DNA of 64,000 nucleotides, taken from positions 1 through 64,000 of the forward strand of contig JBLNDJ010000042.1 of the NCBI GenBank assembly GCA_050261515.1, given 5' to 3'. Both the position numbers and the translations under genes were made by a program. Positions 7,191-14,953 of this stretch are shown here, in pieces. A model generated the notes under the pieces. The model searched no databases. It saw only the letters and a program-made list of their open reading frames with translations, and was not told where the DNA came from. Origin of the DNA: JBLNDJ01 sp050261515 (lineage in GTDB: Bacteria > Acidobacteriota > Terriglobia > Bryobacterales > Bryobacteraceae). Numbering within the stretch: the stretch's first letter is position 1; each line of letters begins with the position of its first letter.

Positions 7191-9020
7191 ATGTCCATCC
7201 TGGAAACCCGATTCGTCCGGCTCGTACGCCATTTCTTCGCCGGTTTCCTCAATAACGACCTTCTGATCTCATCCGAAGCCGGATTCGAGAACGCGCTTTC
7301 GCAGATCATGGGGCTGATCGTCGCGCCCGGCCTCTTCTATGGCCTTCTTGCATTCTGGAAGTACGGATCGCTGCCGGACCGGACGCGCGAGATGTTGGCC
7401 TGGGAGGACATGCTGCTCTTCACCGCGTTCACGATCGTCCTCACCGGCCTGCTGACCGTGGTGGAATGGGACGCCCTGTTTCCGGACTTCCGCGACTACC
7501 ACATCCTCACCCCGCTCCCGCTTACCACGCGCCTTCTGTTCCTGGCGAAACTTTCGTCGATCCTCCTGTTGCTCGCGATCTTCTGGGGAGCGGCCAACTT
7601 CGGCCCCGCGTTCCTGTTCTCGGTTGCCGCGCTGCCCGACGGGGCTCCGTGGTTCGATCTCGCGCGCCGTTTCGCCGCGCACCTTGTCGCCACCTTCGGC
7701 GCCGCCGCTTGCGTATTCCTGTTCTTCTTCGGTCTCCAGGGCGTGCTGCTGAACCTGCTGAAGCCGAAATGGTTTCGTCGCGCTTCGGTGTACATCCAAC
7801 TGGCGCTCGTGCTGGTACTGACGCTGTCACTTTTCGTGATGCCGTTCGTTCTCTACAGCGGCATCCGGTGGATCCGCGGGAATGATCCATGGATTTACTA
7901 CCTGCCGCCGTTTTGGTTCCTCGGCCTCTATCAGGTTCTGATCGGCCACGGCGGCCCGGTATTCTCCCCGCTGGCTGGACTTGCGGTGAAGGCGCTGGGC
8001 GCCGTCGCGGCGGTGTCCGCGCTGGCCTATGTCGCGAGCTACAACCGGCACGTGAAGAAGTCCCTCGAGTCGCCTGAAACCGCACGCTCCGGCCCGGGGT
8101 TCCTCGCCCGCACGGCCGAAGCGGCGCTCAACCGTTTTGTTCTGAAGCATCCTATCGAGCGTGCGTGCTTTCATTTCATTCGCGCGACGTTGCTGCGCAG
8201 CGGGCTCCACCGGCTGCTGCTCGCCGCGTATGTAGGCCTGGGGTTCGCCCTGGTGCTCGTCACAGCAGCCGTAGCCGCGTTCCAATCCGGAGCGGCGCGG
8301 CCCACGCCGGGGCTGCTCTCGGTGCAGCTCGTGCTGGTATTCTTCGTGCTGTCCGGGATGAGGTTTGCCTTCTCCCTACCTGCGGAGTTGCGCGCCAACT
8401 GGGCGTTCCAGGCGACGGGACCGGCCGCCAGGAGCCGCTGGGGCGTGGGCGTACGGAAGGCAATGCTTGCATTCGGAGTCTGCCCTGTGCTCCTCGTGCT
8501 GCTGCCTGTGCACGTCTTGTTCTGGGGCTGGACACTGGCGGCCGCGCACCTCCTCTACGGCGCCGCGCTCTCGGTGTTGCTTGTGGAACTGCTGCTTCTG
8601 ACGTTTGACAAGATTCCGTTTACCTGCACATATCTGCCCGGCAAGGCGAACGTGAAGGCGCTCTGGCCGGTGTACCTGGCTGCTTGCTATGGGTACAGCT
8701 ACGGGATGGCCAGGCTGGAATCCGGGCTTCTCGCGAGTCCGCCGCGGTTCGCGCTGTTCTGCTTGGCCGCACTGGCCGCGATCGCGGCGCTCCGGCGGTA
8801 TCGCAGACGGCGGTTCGGCCCGGGGTTCCGTTTTGTCTTCGAAGAGGCGCCCGAACCAGCGGTCCGGACGCTCAACATCGCCTTCGGGTCCGAGCGGGAG
8901 GGCATGGAAACCTGCGAGCCATCCTCGGAATCGAGCCTGACCGGCGACGTTCCTGCCCGGTTCTGCGAAGCCACAAAGCTGGAGAGGGAACACAAGACGG
9001 TGTGGGGGCGTACTTGCTGA
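7191..9020 (+). CDS. ABC transporter membrane protein, large ABC-2-like
   Basis: This 609-residue protein has about a dozen hydrophobic segments, for example near residues 35-55, 75-95, 118-140, 165-190, 205-225, 245-285, 345-365, 385-400, 425-470 and 490-530. It is the partner of the preceding ATPase. The ATG lies four bases after GAGGAGGG, a strong ribosome binding site. The residues after about 560 (SEREGMETCEPSSES onward) are hydrophilic, unlike a permease tail. They run into DNA that in another frame encodes the end of a different permease, so the natural C-terminus may have been altered by a rearrangement. I recognise no closer family than ABC-2-like. Confidence 0.8.
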   Translation: MSILETRFVRLVRHFFAGFLNNDLLISSEAGFENALSQIMGLIVAPGLFYGLLAFWKYGSLPDRTREMLAWEDMLLFTAFTIVLTGLLTVVEWDALFPDFRDYHILTPLPLTTRLLFLAKLSSILLLLAIFWGAANFGPAFLFSVAALPDGAPWFDLARRFAAHLVATFGAAACVFLFFFGLQGVLLNLLKPKWFRRASVYIQLALVLVLTLSLFVMPFVLYSGIRWIRGNDPWIYYLPPFWFLGLYQVLIGHGGPVFSPLAGLAVKALGAVAAVSALAYVASYNRHVKKSLESPETARSGPGFLARTAEAALNRFVLKHPIERACFHFIRATLLRSGLHRLLLAAYVGLGFALVLVTAAVAAFQSGAARPTPGLLSVQLVLVFFVLSGMRFAFSLPAELRANWAFQATGPAARSRWGVGVRKAMLAFGVCPVLLVLLPVHVLFWGWTLAAAHLLYGAALSVLLVELLLLTFDKIPFTCTYLPGKANVKALWPVYLAACYGYSYGMARLESGLLASPPRFALFCLAALAAIAALRRYRRRRFGPGFRFVFEEAPEPAVRTLNIAFGSEREGMETCEPSSESSLTGDVPARFCEATKLEREHKTVWGRTC

Positions 9021-9118
9021 CCCCGCTCTGCCTCGCGGCCGTTGGTCTGGCTGCGGTGTACGTCCCTGCACGCCGAGCGACCAGGATCGACCCGATGGCC
9101 GCGCTTCGGCACGATTAG
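8999..9118 (+). pseudogene. Orphan C-terminus of a MacB/FtsX-type permease
   Basis: In a different frame from the preceding gene, 39 codons read GVGAYLLTPLCLAAVGLAAV then YVPARRATRIDPMAALRHD and a stop. The PARRAxxxDPMxALRxx ending is diagnostic of the last transmembrane helix and tail of MacB/FtsX-type ABC permeases, a family expanded in Acidobacteriota. No start or other helices precede it, so it is a truncated remnant that fused to, or replaced, the end of the upstream permease region. Confidence 0.75.
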
Positions 9119-9230
9119 CTTCAGTGCGCAGGGTTTGGCGAACTGCTCGACCCGCCAGCAAATATGATCTTCATGCAGCGGATGCTTGAGTTCGTCGAGC
9201 GTTCTCATCTTATTATGCGTATAAGTGAGC

Positions 9231-11090
9231 ATGAGCATTCGGTTCGCTTCTTTGCCCTGTTGGTTCGCACTGGCCGTTGCCGGCTCAGCGCAGTCGCTTC
9301 CACAGATCAGGCAGATTCTGGACCGCTATGCACAAGCTGCCGGTGGGAAGAAGGCCTGGCAGCAGGTGCAGACGATTCGCAGGCAGGGTGTCGCACTTCC
9401 GGGCTCCGGCGATCTGCCGCTCGAGACGGCCGCGAGAGTCCCAGGAAAATGGTGGCTCACGCTGAAGCTGCCGGATGGCAAGGTGCTAAGCCATGCAGCG
9501 GATGGAGCGCGCGCGTGGGAGAGTTCGCCGGCCCCGAAGAGTATGGGGGCCGAGGAGTGGCTCGAAGAGAGCCTGCTCTATAACCCCTTTCTGGTTCGGG
9601 AATTGCGCGACTATTTTCCCAGCATGACAGTGAAGGCAAAGGAGAGGAACGGCGAGCGAGAGGTGTGGGTGGTGGAGGCGGTTCCGGCTCAAGGCCGCGC
9701 GAGGACACTCTACTTCGACGTGAAGACGGGTCTGCTCACGCGGGCGGGCAAGATCATGCTCGGCGACTACCGTGCCGTAGGCAGCATCAAAGTCCCATTT
9801 CTCGTGCGGTACGGCTGGCAGACCCTGAGGTATGCCAAGGTCAGCCTGGACAGCCCGGTCGAGATGGCCCTTTTCAGAGCGCCGGAGATGCCGGCGCCCG
9901 CACCATCCGAAAATCTGCCCTCCGTAGCCAGCATCGTGGACCGGTATCTCGCGGCCATAGGCGGCGAAGAGGCGGTCCGGAAGATCCAAACGCAGACTCG
10001 AAAGGGGACGGGGCGCGAAGGCAGCGAGAGCTTCGAGGTGGAAACGGTCGCGAAGTCCCCGGGGAAATGGCTGCTGCTGTTCCGTGTAGGCGGTCAGGTC
10101 GTCGATAAACAGGTGGGGAACGAGAAGGCAGCCTGGAGCGAGCGAGGTGGCACCACCAAGGATCTCAATATCCATTCACGCGCTGAATCCGAAAGTCTAT
10201 TCGAATTGGGCCTGCCGCTCAGCCTCAAGAACTCCGCGGGTGCGATGGCTGTCACGCGGCGGGAAAAGCGCGGCGGCCGCGAAGTCTATGTCGTCGAGTC
10301 CGAGGCGGCTCAGGGCCGCCGGCGCACGCTCCGGTTTGACACGGAAACGGGGCTGCTGGAATCCATCGATAACACCAGCTTCAGTGAGTATCGCGTCGTG
10401 AATGAGGTCAAGACGCCGTCGAAGATTGCCCTGCAGGACGGGCACGTTACGGTCGAGTTCACGGAAATCAAACACAATGTGCCCATCGATGATGCGATGT
10501 TCCGCCGGCCCGCCGGCAGCCCGGAGTACGAAAAGGTTTTTGCGGGGCTCGAAGGCGGCGAGGCGGTGGCGCTGCTGAGGCAGGCGTTCGGCCAGGGGGT
10601 CACGCCATCGGACGGGCGAATGCTGTATGACCTCATCGTCGAAAAGGGCTACAAGCGCGCGCTCGATGTAGGCACAGCCCGAGGGTATTCTTCGCTGTGG
10701 TTTGCGCTTGCGATGAAGAAAACGGGCGGCAAGGTGGTAACGATAGAGATCGATCCAGAGGTCGCCGACGAGGCGCGAGCGAACTTCCGGAAGGCGTCGC
10801 TCGAGGGAATTATCGATTGCCGGATCAACGACGCCATGGACGAGATCCCCGGCATAAAGGGAGGCTTCGATTTCGTGTTCCTGGATCCGGGAGCGCCGCT
10901 CAACCAGAAACTGTTCGATTTGTTGTCCGGAAAGATCGCACGCGGCGGCGCCATAGCAGCGCACAACGCCAGCAGTTTCCAATCGCGGCAGCCGGATTTC
11001 CTCAAAACCATTCAATCGGACCCGAATCTGGACACAAAGATCGTTCCGACCCCGAGCGGCGGCATCTCGATCTCGATTAGGAAGAACTGA
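9231..11090 (+). CDS. Exported repeat protein fused to an O-methyltransferase domain
   Basis: This 619-residue protein begins with a signal peptide (MSIRFASLPCWFALAVAGSA, then QS). Two homologous beta-rich modules follow. Module 1 (about 22-215) starts LPQIRQILDRYAQAAGGKKA; module 2 (about 228-430) starts LPSVASIVDRYLAAIGGEEA. Both contain PGKWxLxxx and RTLxFDxxTGLL, resembling the outer-membrane lipoprotein-sorting-like repeats common in Acidobacteriota. The C-terminal part (about 440-619) is a class I SAM methyltransferase of the O-methyltransferase type, with LDVGTARGYSS (478-488), TIEIDPE and DFVFLDP. A GTG two codons upstream (9225) is an alternative start. I see no good ribosome binding site. 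A SAM-dependent domain behind an export signal is odd: either the signal is an uncleaved anchor, or the domain no longer uses SAM. Confidence 0.75.
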   Translation: MSIRFASLPCWFALAVAGSAQSLPQIRQILDRYAQAAGGKKAWQQVQTIRRQGVALPGSGDLPLETAARVPGKWWLTLKLPDGKVLSHAADGARAWESSPAPKSMGAEEWLEESLLYNPFLVRELRDYFPSMTVKAKERNGEREVWVVEAVPAQGRARTLYFDVKTGLLTRAGKIMLGDYRAVGSIKVPFLVRYGWQTLRYAKVSLDSPVEMALFRAPEMPAPAPSENLPSVASIVDRYLAAIGGEEAVRKIQTQTRKGTGREGSESFEVETVAKSPGKWLLLFRVGGQVVDKQVGNEKAAWSERGGTTKDLNIHSRAESESLFELGLPLSLKNSAGAMAVTRREKRGGREVYVVESEAAQGRRRTLRFDTETGLLESIDNTSFSEYRVVNEVKTPSKIALQDGHVTVEFTEIKHNVPIDDAMFRRPAGSPEYEKVFAGLEGGEAVALLRQAFGQGVTPSDGRMLYDLIVEKGYKRALDVGTARGYSSLWFALAMKKTGGKVVTIEIDPEVADEARANFRKASLEGIIDCRINDAMDEIPGIKGGFDFVFLDPGAPLNQKLFDLLSGKIARGGAIAAHNASSFQSRQPDFLKTIQSDPNLDTKIVPTPSGGISISIRKN

Positions 11091-11161
11091 GACCCGGTGG
11101 GCCGGACTGCGCGGCGGCCCCAAATCCGCGCTGCGAAAACGGGTTCGTGCGGCGGGGGTGC

Positions 11162-11169
11162 GCTAAAAT
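11162..11169 (+). promoter_or_regulatory. -10-like element GCTAAAAT
   Basis: GC-TAAAAT ends 11 bases before the kinase ATG at 11181. It is one of the GCTANNNT series. Confidence 0.45.
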
Positions 11170-11180
11170 GGCATCGCGAT

Positions 11181-12932
11181 ATGGATGCAATCGGGCGCTA
11201 CCAGATCCTCGGAGAACTGGGCCGCGGTGCGATGGGCATCGTTTACCGGGCGCAGGACCCGGCCATCGGCCGTCTGGTGGCAATCAAAACGATCAAGCTT
11301 GCCGACCTCAGCGATGAGAGCGAGCGGGGACGCCTGCGCGAACGGCTGTTCCGGGAGGCGCAGTCGGCGGGCGTACTTTCACACCCCGGCATCGTGGTCG
11401 TCTACGACGTGGGCGAAGAGGGCGAGGTCACCTACATCGCCATGGAGTTCGTCGATGGGCCGAGCCTGGATCGTGTTCTGCAGGGCGCCGAGCCGCCCGA
11501 GCCCGGCACCGTCCTGAACGTGATGCACCAGACCGCCGCGGCGCTCGACTACGCGCACAAGAAGGGCATCGTACACCGCGACATCAAGCCCGCCAACATC
11601 ATGATCGATGAAGCGGGCGCGGTAAAGATCACGGACTTCGGCGTGGCGAAGATCGCGGCGTCCAAGCAGTTGACGCAGGCCGGGACCGTGCTCGGGACGC
11701 CGAATTACATGTCGCCCGAGCAGGTGCAGGGCAAGGAAGTGGACGGGCGCGCGGACCAGTTCGCGCTGGCCGTGGTGGCCTACGAGATGCTGACGGGCGA
11801 GAAGCCGTTCGCCTCCGAGCAGCTTGCGACGGTGCTTTACAAGATCGTCACCGAGGAGCCGGTTCCGCCGCAGCGCATCAACCCGACACTGGGGTTCGCG
11901 GTCGCGATGGTGTTGGGGCGCGCGCTGGCGAAGGATCCGGCGAAACGGTATCCGAGTTGCGTCGAGTTCGTGAACGCGCTCGAAGCCGCGCTCCAGACGA
12001 AGAAAGGATGGCGGGCGCTGGCGCATGGCGCGAGCCAGACCATGCCGACCGCGATGGCGGCGAGCGCGCCGCTGCGGGCCGCGGCGGCCGCGCGAACGGT
12101 TGCGGTGGCGGAGCCCGAGCCGGCCGCCGGGCCGAAGAAGCGCGGGCTGTTCTGGCAGGCGCTCGCGGCGGCGCTACTGGGACTCGCCTCGGTGGCGGCG
12201 CTGTTCTTCGTGACGCAGAGATGGTTCATCGAGCAGCGCGCTGAGCCGGAGTCCGCGGCGCCGCCGCCCGCTCCGGCGGCGGCGAGCGCGCCGAAGCCCG
12301 CGCCGATGTCTGCCCCGGCTGAAAGCACGCCGCCGCCCGCGCAGGAAAATGCGGGAACGCAGCCGGCGGAGACGGCTTCCGCGGCCGAGCCGCCGGTGGA
12401 AGGGCCGCCCGACCACTCCGTGGAGCCGGTGAGGCCGGAACCGCCCGCGCCCGAGCCGGTCCAGCCGGAACCCGTCAAGCCGAAGCCGGTCGCGGCAGCG
12501 CAGGCGGAGCCTCTGGGAGACCAGCCGCTTCAGGTCGTGACGAGCCCGCCGGGCGCAACGGTCGGGATAGACGACGATCCCGCGAAAAAGTGCACGGCGC
12601 CGTGCAACGTGCGGGTGTCCGCGGGCCGGCACACAATCGCGGTGACCATGGCGGGCTACCGCCGCGAGCTGAGGATCGTTGACGTCACGAGTCCGAAAGA
12701 GGTGTTCGTAACTCTTTCGCAGACGGGCGGGTCCGTGCGCGTCGAGAGCGAACCGGCCGGAGCGCAGATCCTGGTGAACAACCAGCCGCGGCCGGAGCGC
12801 ACGCCCGCGACGTTCAGGCTTCCGGCGGGCCGGTATACGCTGACGGTGATCAAGGACGGACGCCGCGCCGACCAGACGCTCGATGTCAAAGATGGTGCGC
12901 TGCTGAAGTTTGACCTGGAGCTGAATCCGTAA
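11181..12932 (+). CDS. Membrane Ser/Thr protein kinase with PEGA domains
   Basis: This is a 583-residue Hanks-type kinase. The catalytic domain (7-265) shows the glycine loop LGRGAMG, Lys36 in VAIK, HRDIKPAN with Asp134, DFGVAK at 152 and GTPNYMSPEQ in the activation segment, so it should be active. A short linker leads to one transmembrane helix (322-344). An Ala/Pro/Glu-rich extracytoplasmic stalk (350-445) is followed by two PEGA domains (449-513 and 517-582). PEGA domains are thought to bind surface or wall structures, so this looks like a sensor that signals inward by phosphorylation (inference). The start was chosen because it places MDAIGRYQIL directly before the kinase fold. The last 47 bases overlap the convergent gene. 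Confidence 0.93.
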   Translation: MDAIGRYQILGELGRGAMGIVYRAQDPAIGRLVAIKTIKLADLSDESERGRLRERLFREAQSAGVLSHPGIVVVYDVGEEGEVTYIAMEFVDGPSLDRVLQGAEPPEPGTVLNVMHQTAAALDYAHKKGIVHRDIKPANIMIDEAGAVKITDFGVAKIAASKQLTQAGTVLGTPNYMSPEQVQGKEVDGRADQFALAVVAYEMLTGEKPFASEQLATVLYKIVTEEPVPPQRINPTLGFAVAMVLGRALAKDPAKRYPSCVEFVNALEAALQTKKGWRALAHGASQTMPTAMAASAPLRAAAAARTVAVAEPEPAAGPKKRGLFWQALAAALLGLASVAALFFVTQRWFIEQRAEPESAAPPPAPAAASAPKPAPMSAPAESTPPPAQENAGTQPAETASAAEPPVEGPPDHSVEPVRPEPPAPEPVQPEPVKPKPVAAAQAEPLGDQPLQVVTSPPGATVGIDDDPAKKCTAPCNVRVSAGRHTIAVTMAGYRRELRIVDVTSPKEVFVTLSQTGGSVRVESEPAGAQILVNNQPRPERTPATFRLPAGRYTLTVIKDGRRADQTLDVKDGALLKFDLELNP

Positions 12933-14925
12933 GCGGCCGGAGCCTTCGCCAGAACAGCATCGCGAGTATGACAGCGGCTGTAACGAGGCTGACTGCTGCG
13001 CTTGAGGCAAACCACGTGGGCCGGAACGAGAGCAGCAGCTCGTTGTCGCCGGGCGGCACTACCACGCCCAGAAACGCGTGGTCGGCGCGGACGATGTCCA
13101 GTGGTATGCCCTTTACCGTCGCGCGCCAGCCGGGGTAGTAAGGGATCGCGATCCGGAGCAGGGCCTTCGAGGATGACCGGTACCGGATGCGCGCGCCCTG
13201 TTCGCCATCGGCGGCCAGCGTCGCGGCCGCTCCCGGATCCTGCTTCAGTCCGAGCGCCGGGCTCAGTACGACCGCGGTTTCGGGAGGCTCGCTGCCCGCC
13301 AGCAGACGCAGCGATTCCCGCTCGCCTGCTGCATACACAAGTTGGCGCGGGAACCAGACGCGGGGCAAGCCGGGATATGGGTCCACGTTTCCGGTCTGCA
13401 TGTTGAGGCGGCGGCTTGCATTCAGGCCGGCAAGCAGGTGGTCGTTGCCGGCGGCGGCGCTCCGGTAGCCGGCGTACGCTTTCAACTCGAGCGGGTTGTA
13501 ACCGTAGGTCGCCTCGAGGCGAACGTCGAGAGGCCCGTTCATAGGCCCGAGCGCGCTGACTTTGTCGGGCGCGAGAAAGCGTGTGAGCGGCGGCTGCTGC
13601 GCAGCGGCGTTCCCCAGCATCTGTTCCGCGCGGCCGTAGAGATCGTCGAAGCTCACGCGGGCATAGGCCAGTTGGTTGGTGGCGGAGTTCCAATAAAAGA
13701 GGTCGGCGAAGATTACGGCGATCGCGACCCACGCGAAGTTGCGCCACCGTGTTCGCGCCACAAGCAGGCCGGCTCCGGCCAGCAGAGCCAGGCCGAGCGC
13801 GACGACGAACCAGGCGTGCACGGGCGCGCGCACGCTGCGGAATCCGGCGAGCAGGCCCACCACGCGATAGAGTCCCCACGACGGGCCGAGCGCGTACCAG
13901 AGCGCGGGGATAATGAGCAGCGCGCCGGCCCAGCGCGCCTTGGGACTCCGCAGCCCGAGAACGGCGAGCGGCAGCAACAAAAGACCGCCGTAGAAATAGT
14001 GTTGCGTCACGTCGCCCGGACCAGTGTAGGCGCCCGAGACCGCGCCGAACAAGTTCGGCACGACCAGCGTTCCCAATGCTCGCGGGTCGAGCGCGCCATC
14101 GGAACTGCGCGCCGTATCGGCGTTCGCGCGGATGGAGTGCGCGGTCAATTCGAGGCCGGGGACGATCACGACCGCAGCGAGCGCCGCCGAAAGGAGCACG
14201 ATAGCGGCGAAAACGGCTGCCGCGGGCCTCCAGGAGCGCACGTCTCTTGCGATCCAGGCGACTGCAACGATGGCGAGCGCGCTGAAGCTGTAAAGCGCCG
14301 TTTGAAAGTGGCCGGCCAGTCCGAGGCAGGCGCCCGAAACGGCGGCCAGCGCTATATTGGCGGCCGAGGGGACGGCTGCGGCCCGCAGGAAACCGAGCAG
14401 CAGCCACGGAAGCCAAGCCGCGGCCTGAAACATTCCCACGTGGGAACTGTGGCCGGCGAAGAAGCCGGAGAAGGCATAGAGCAGAGCCGCGGCGAACGCT
14501 GCCGCGCGGTCCTCGAGCAGCCGCAAAGCGAGGAGGTACGCGCCAACCGCCGCCAGCAAGGCGTGGAGCGCGAGCTCCCATTCGATCGTCCGCGGCGTGA
14601 TACCGGCCAGGAAGAACGGCCAGTTCAGCGGGTACCACGCTCCGACCTGTGGATCGGCCAGGAATGGGAAGCCGGAGAAGATGTACGGGGTCCAGAAGGG
14701 CAGCTTCCCCGAAAGAAGGTTATCCGCAAAATACTTCTGCGAGCTGTAATGGACATCGACCGCGTCCCATAGAATGGACGCGGAGCCGGAGGTCAGCGGC
14801 GTCCAATAGAAAACGAGGACAGCGAGAAACAGGCCTGCAAAAGGCCAGAGCCGTCTGGAGATTTCCGCGTGCCGTTCGGTTGCGGCGGCTTTGACGCGGT
14901 TCCGGTCGCGAAGCTTTTTGCCCAT
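12886..14925 (-). CDS. YfhO-type polytopic membrane protein
   Basis: This 679-residue protein has about 12-13 hydrophobic helices, with the first at residues 28-45 and the last near the C-terminus. It resembles the YfhO family (GT-C-like fold), including the early SGKLPFWTPYIFSGFPFLAD segment and a large non-membrane region (about 440-640) before the last helix. YfhO proteins are linked to glycosylation of lipoteichoic acid or other surface glycans (family knowledge); the acceptor here is unknown. It stands alone on the minus strand, with a GCTATTCT element 13 bases before the ATG. Its 3' end overlaps the kinase gene tail to tail by 47 bases. Confidence 0.82.
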   Translation of the reverse strand: MGKKLRDRNRVKAAATERHAEISRRLWPFAGLFLAVLVFYWTPLTSGSASILWDAVDVHYSSQKYFADNLLSGKLPFWTPYIFSGFPFLADPQVGAWYPLNWPFFLAGITPRTIEWELALHALLAAVGAYLLALRLLEDRAAAFAAALLYAFSGFFAGHSSHVGMFQAAAWLPWLLLGFLRAAAVPSAANIALAAVSGACLGLAGHFQTALYSFSALAIVAVAWIARDVRSWRPAAAVFAAIVLLSAALAAVVIVPGLELTAHSIRANADTARSSDGALDPRALGTLVVPNLFGAVSGAYTGPGDVTQHYFYGGLLLLPLAVLGLRSPKARWAGALLIIPALWYALGPSWGLYRVVGLLAGFRSVRAPVHAWFVVALGLALLAGAGLLVARTRWRNFAWVAIAVIFADLFYWNSATNQLAYARVSFDDLYGRAEQMLGNAAAQQPPLTRFLAPDKVSALGPMNGPLDVRLEATYGYNPLELKAYAGYRSAAAGNDHLLAGLNASRRLNMQTGNVDPYPGLPRVWFPRQLVYAAGERESLRLLAGSEPPETAVVLSPALGLKQDPGAAATLAADGEQGARIRYRSSSKALLRIAIPYYPGWRATVKGIPLDIVRADHAFLGVVVPPGDNELLLSFRPTWFASSAAVSLVTAAVILAMLFWRRLRPLTDSAPGQTSAAHHL

Positions 14926-14938
14926 CGGGAAAACAGGC

Positions 14939-14946
14939 AGAATAGC
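14939..14946 (-). promoter_or_regulatory. -10-like element GCTATTCT
   Basis: On the minus strand GC-TATTCT ends 13 bases before the ATG of the YfhO-type gene (14925). It lies between that gene and the 3' end of the E1 gene. Confidence 0.45.
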
Positions 14947-14953
14947 ACGACGC

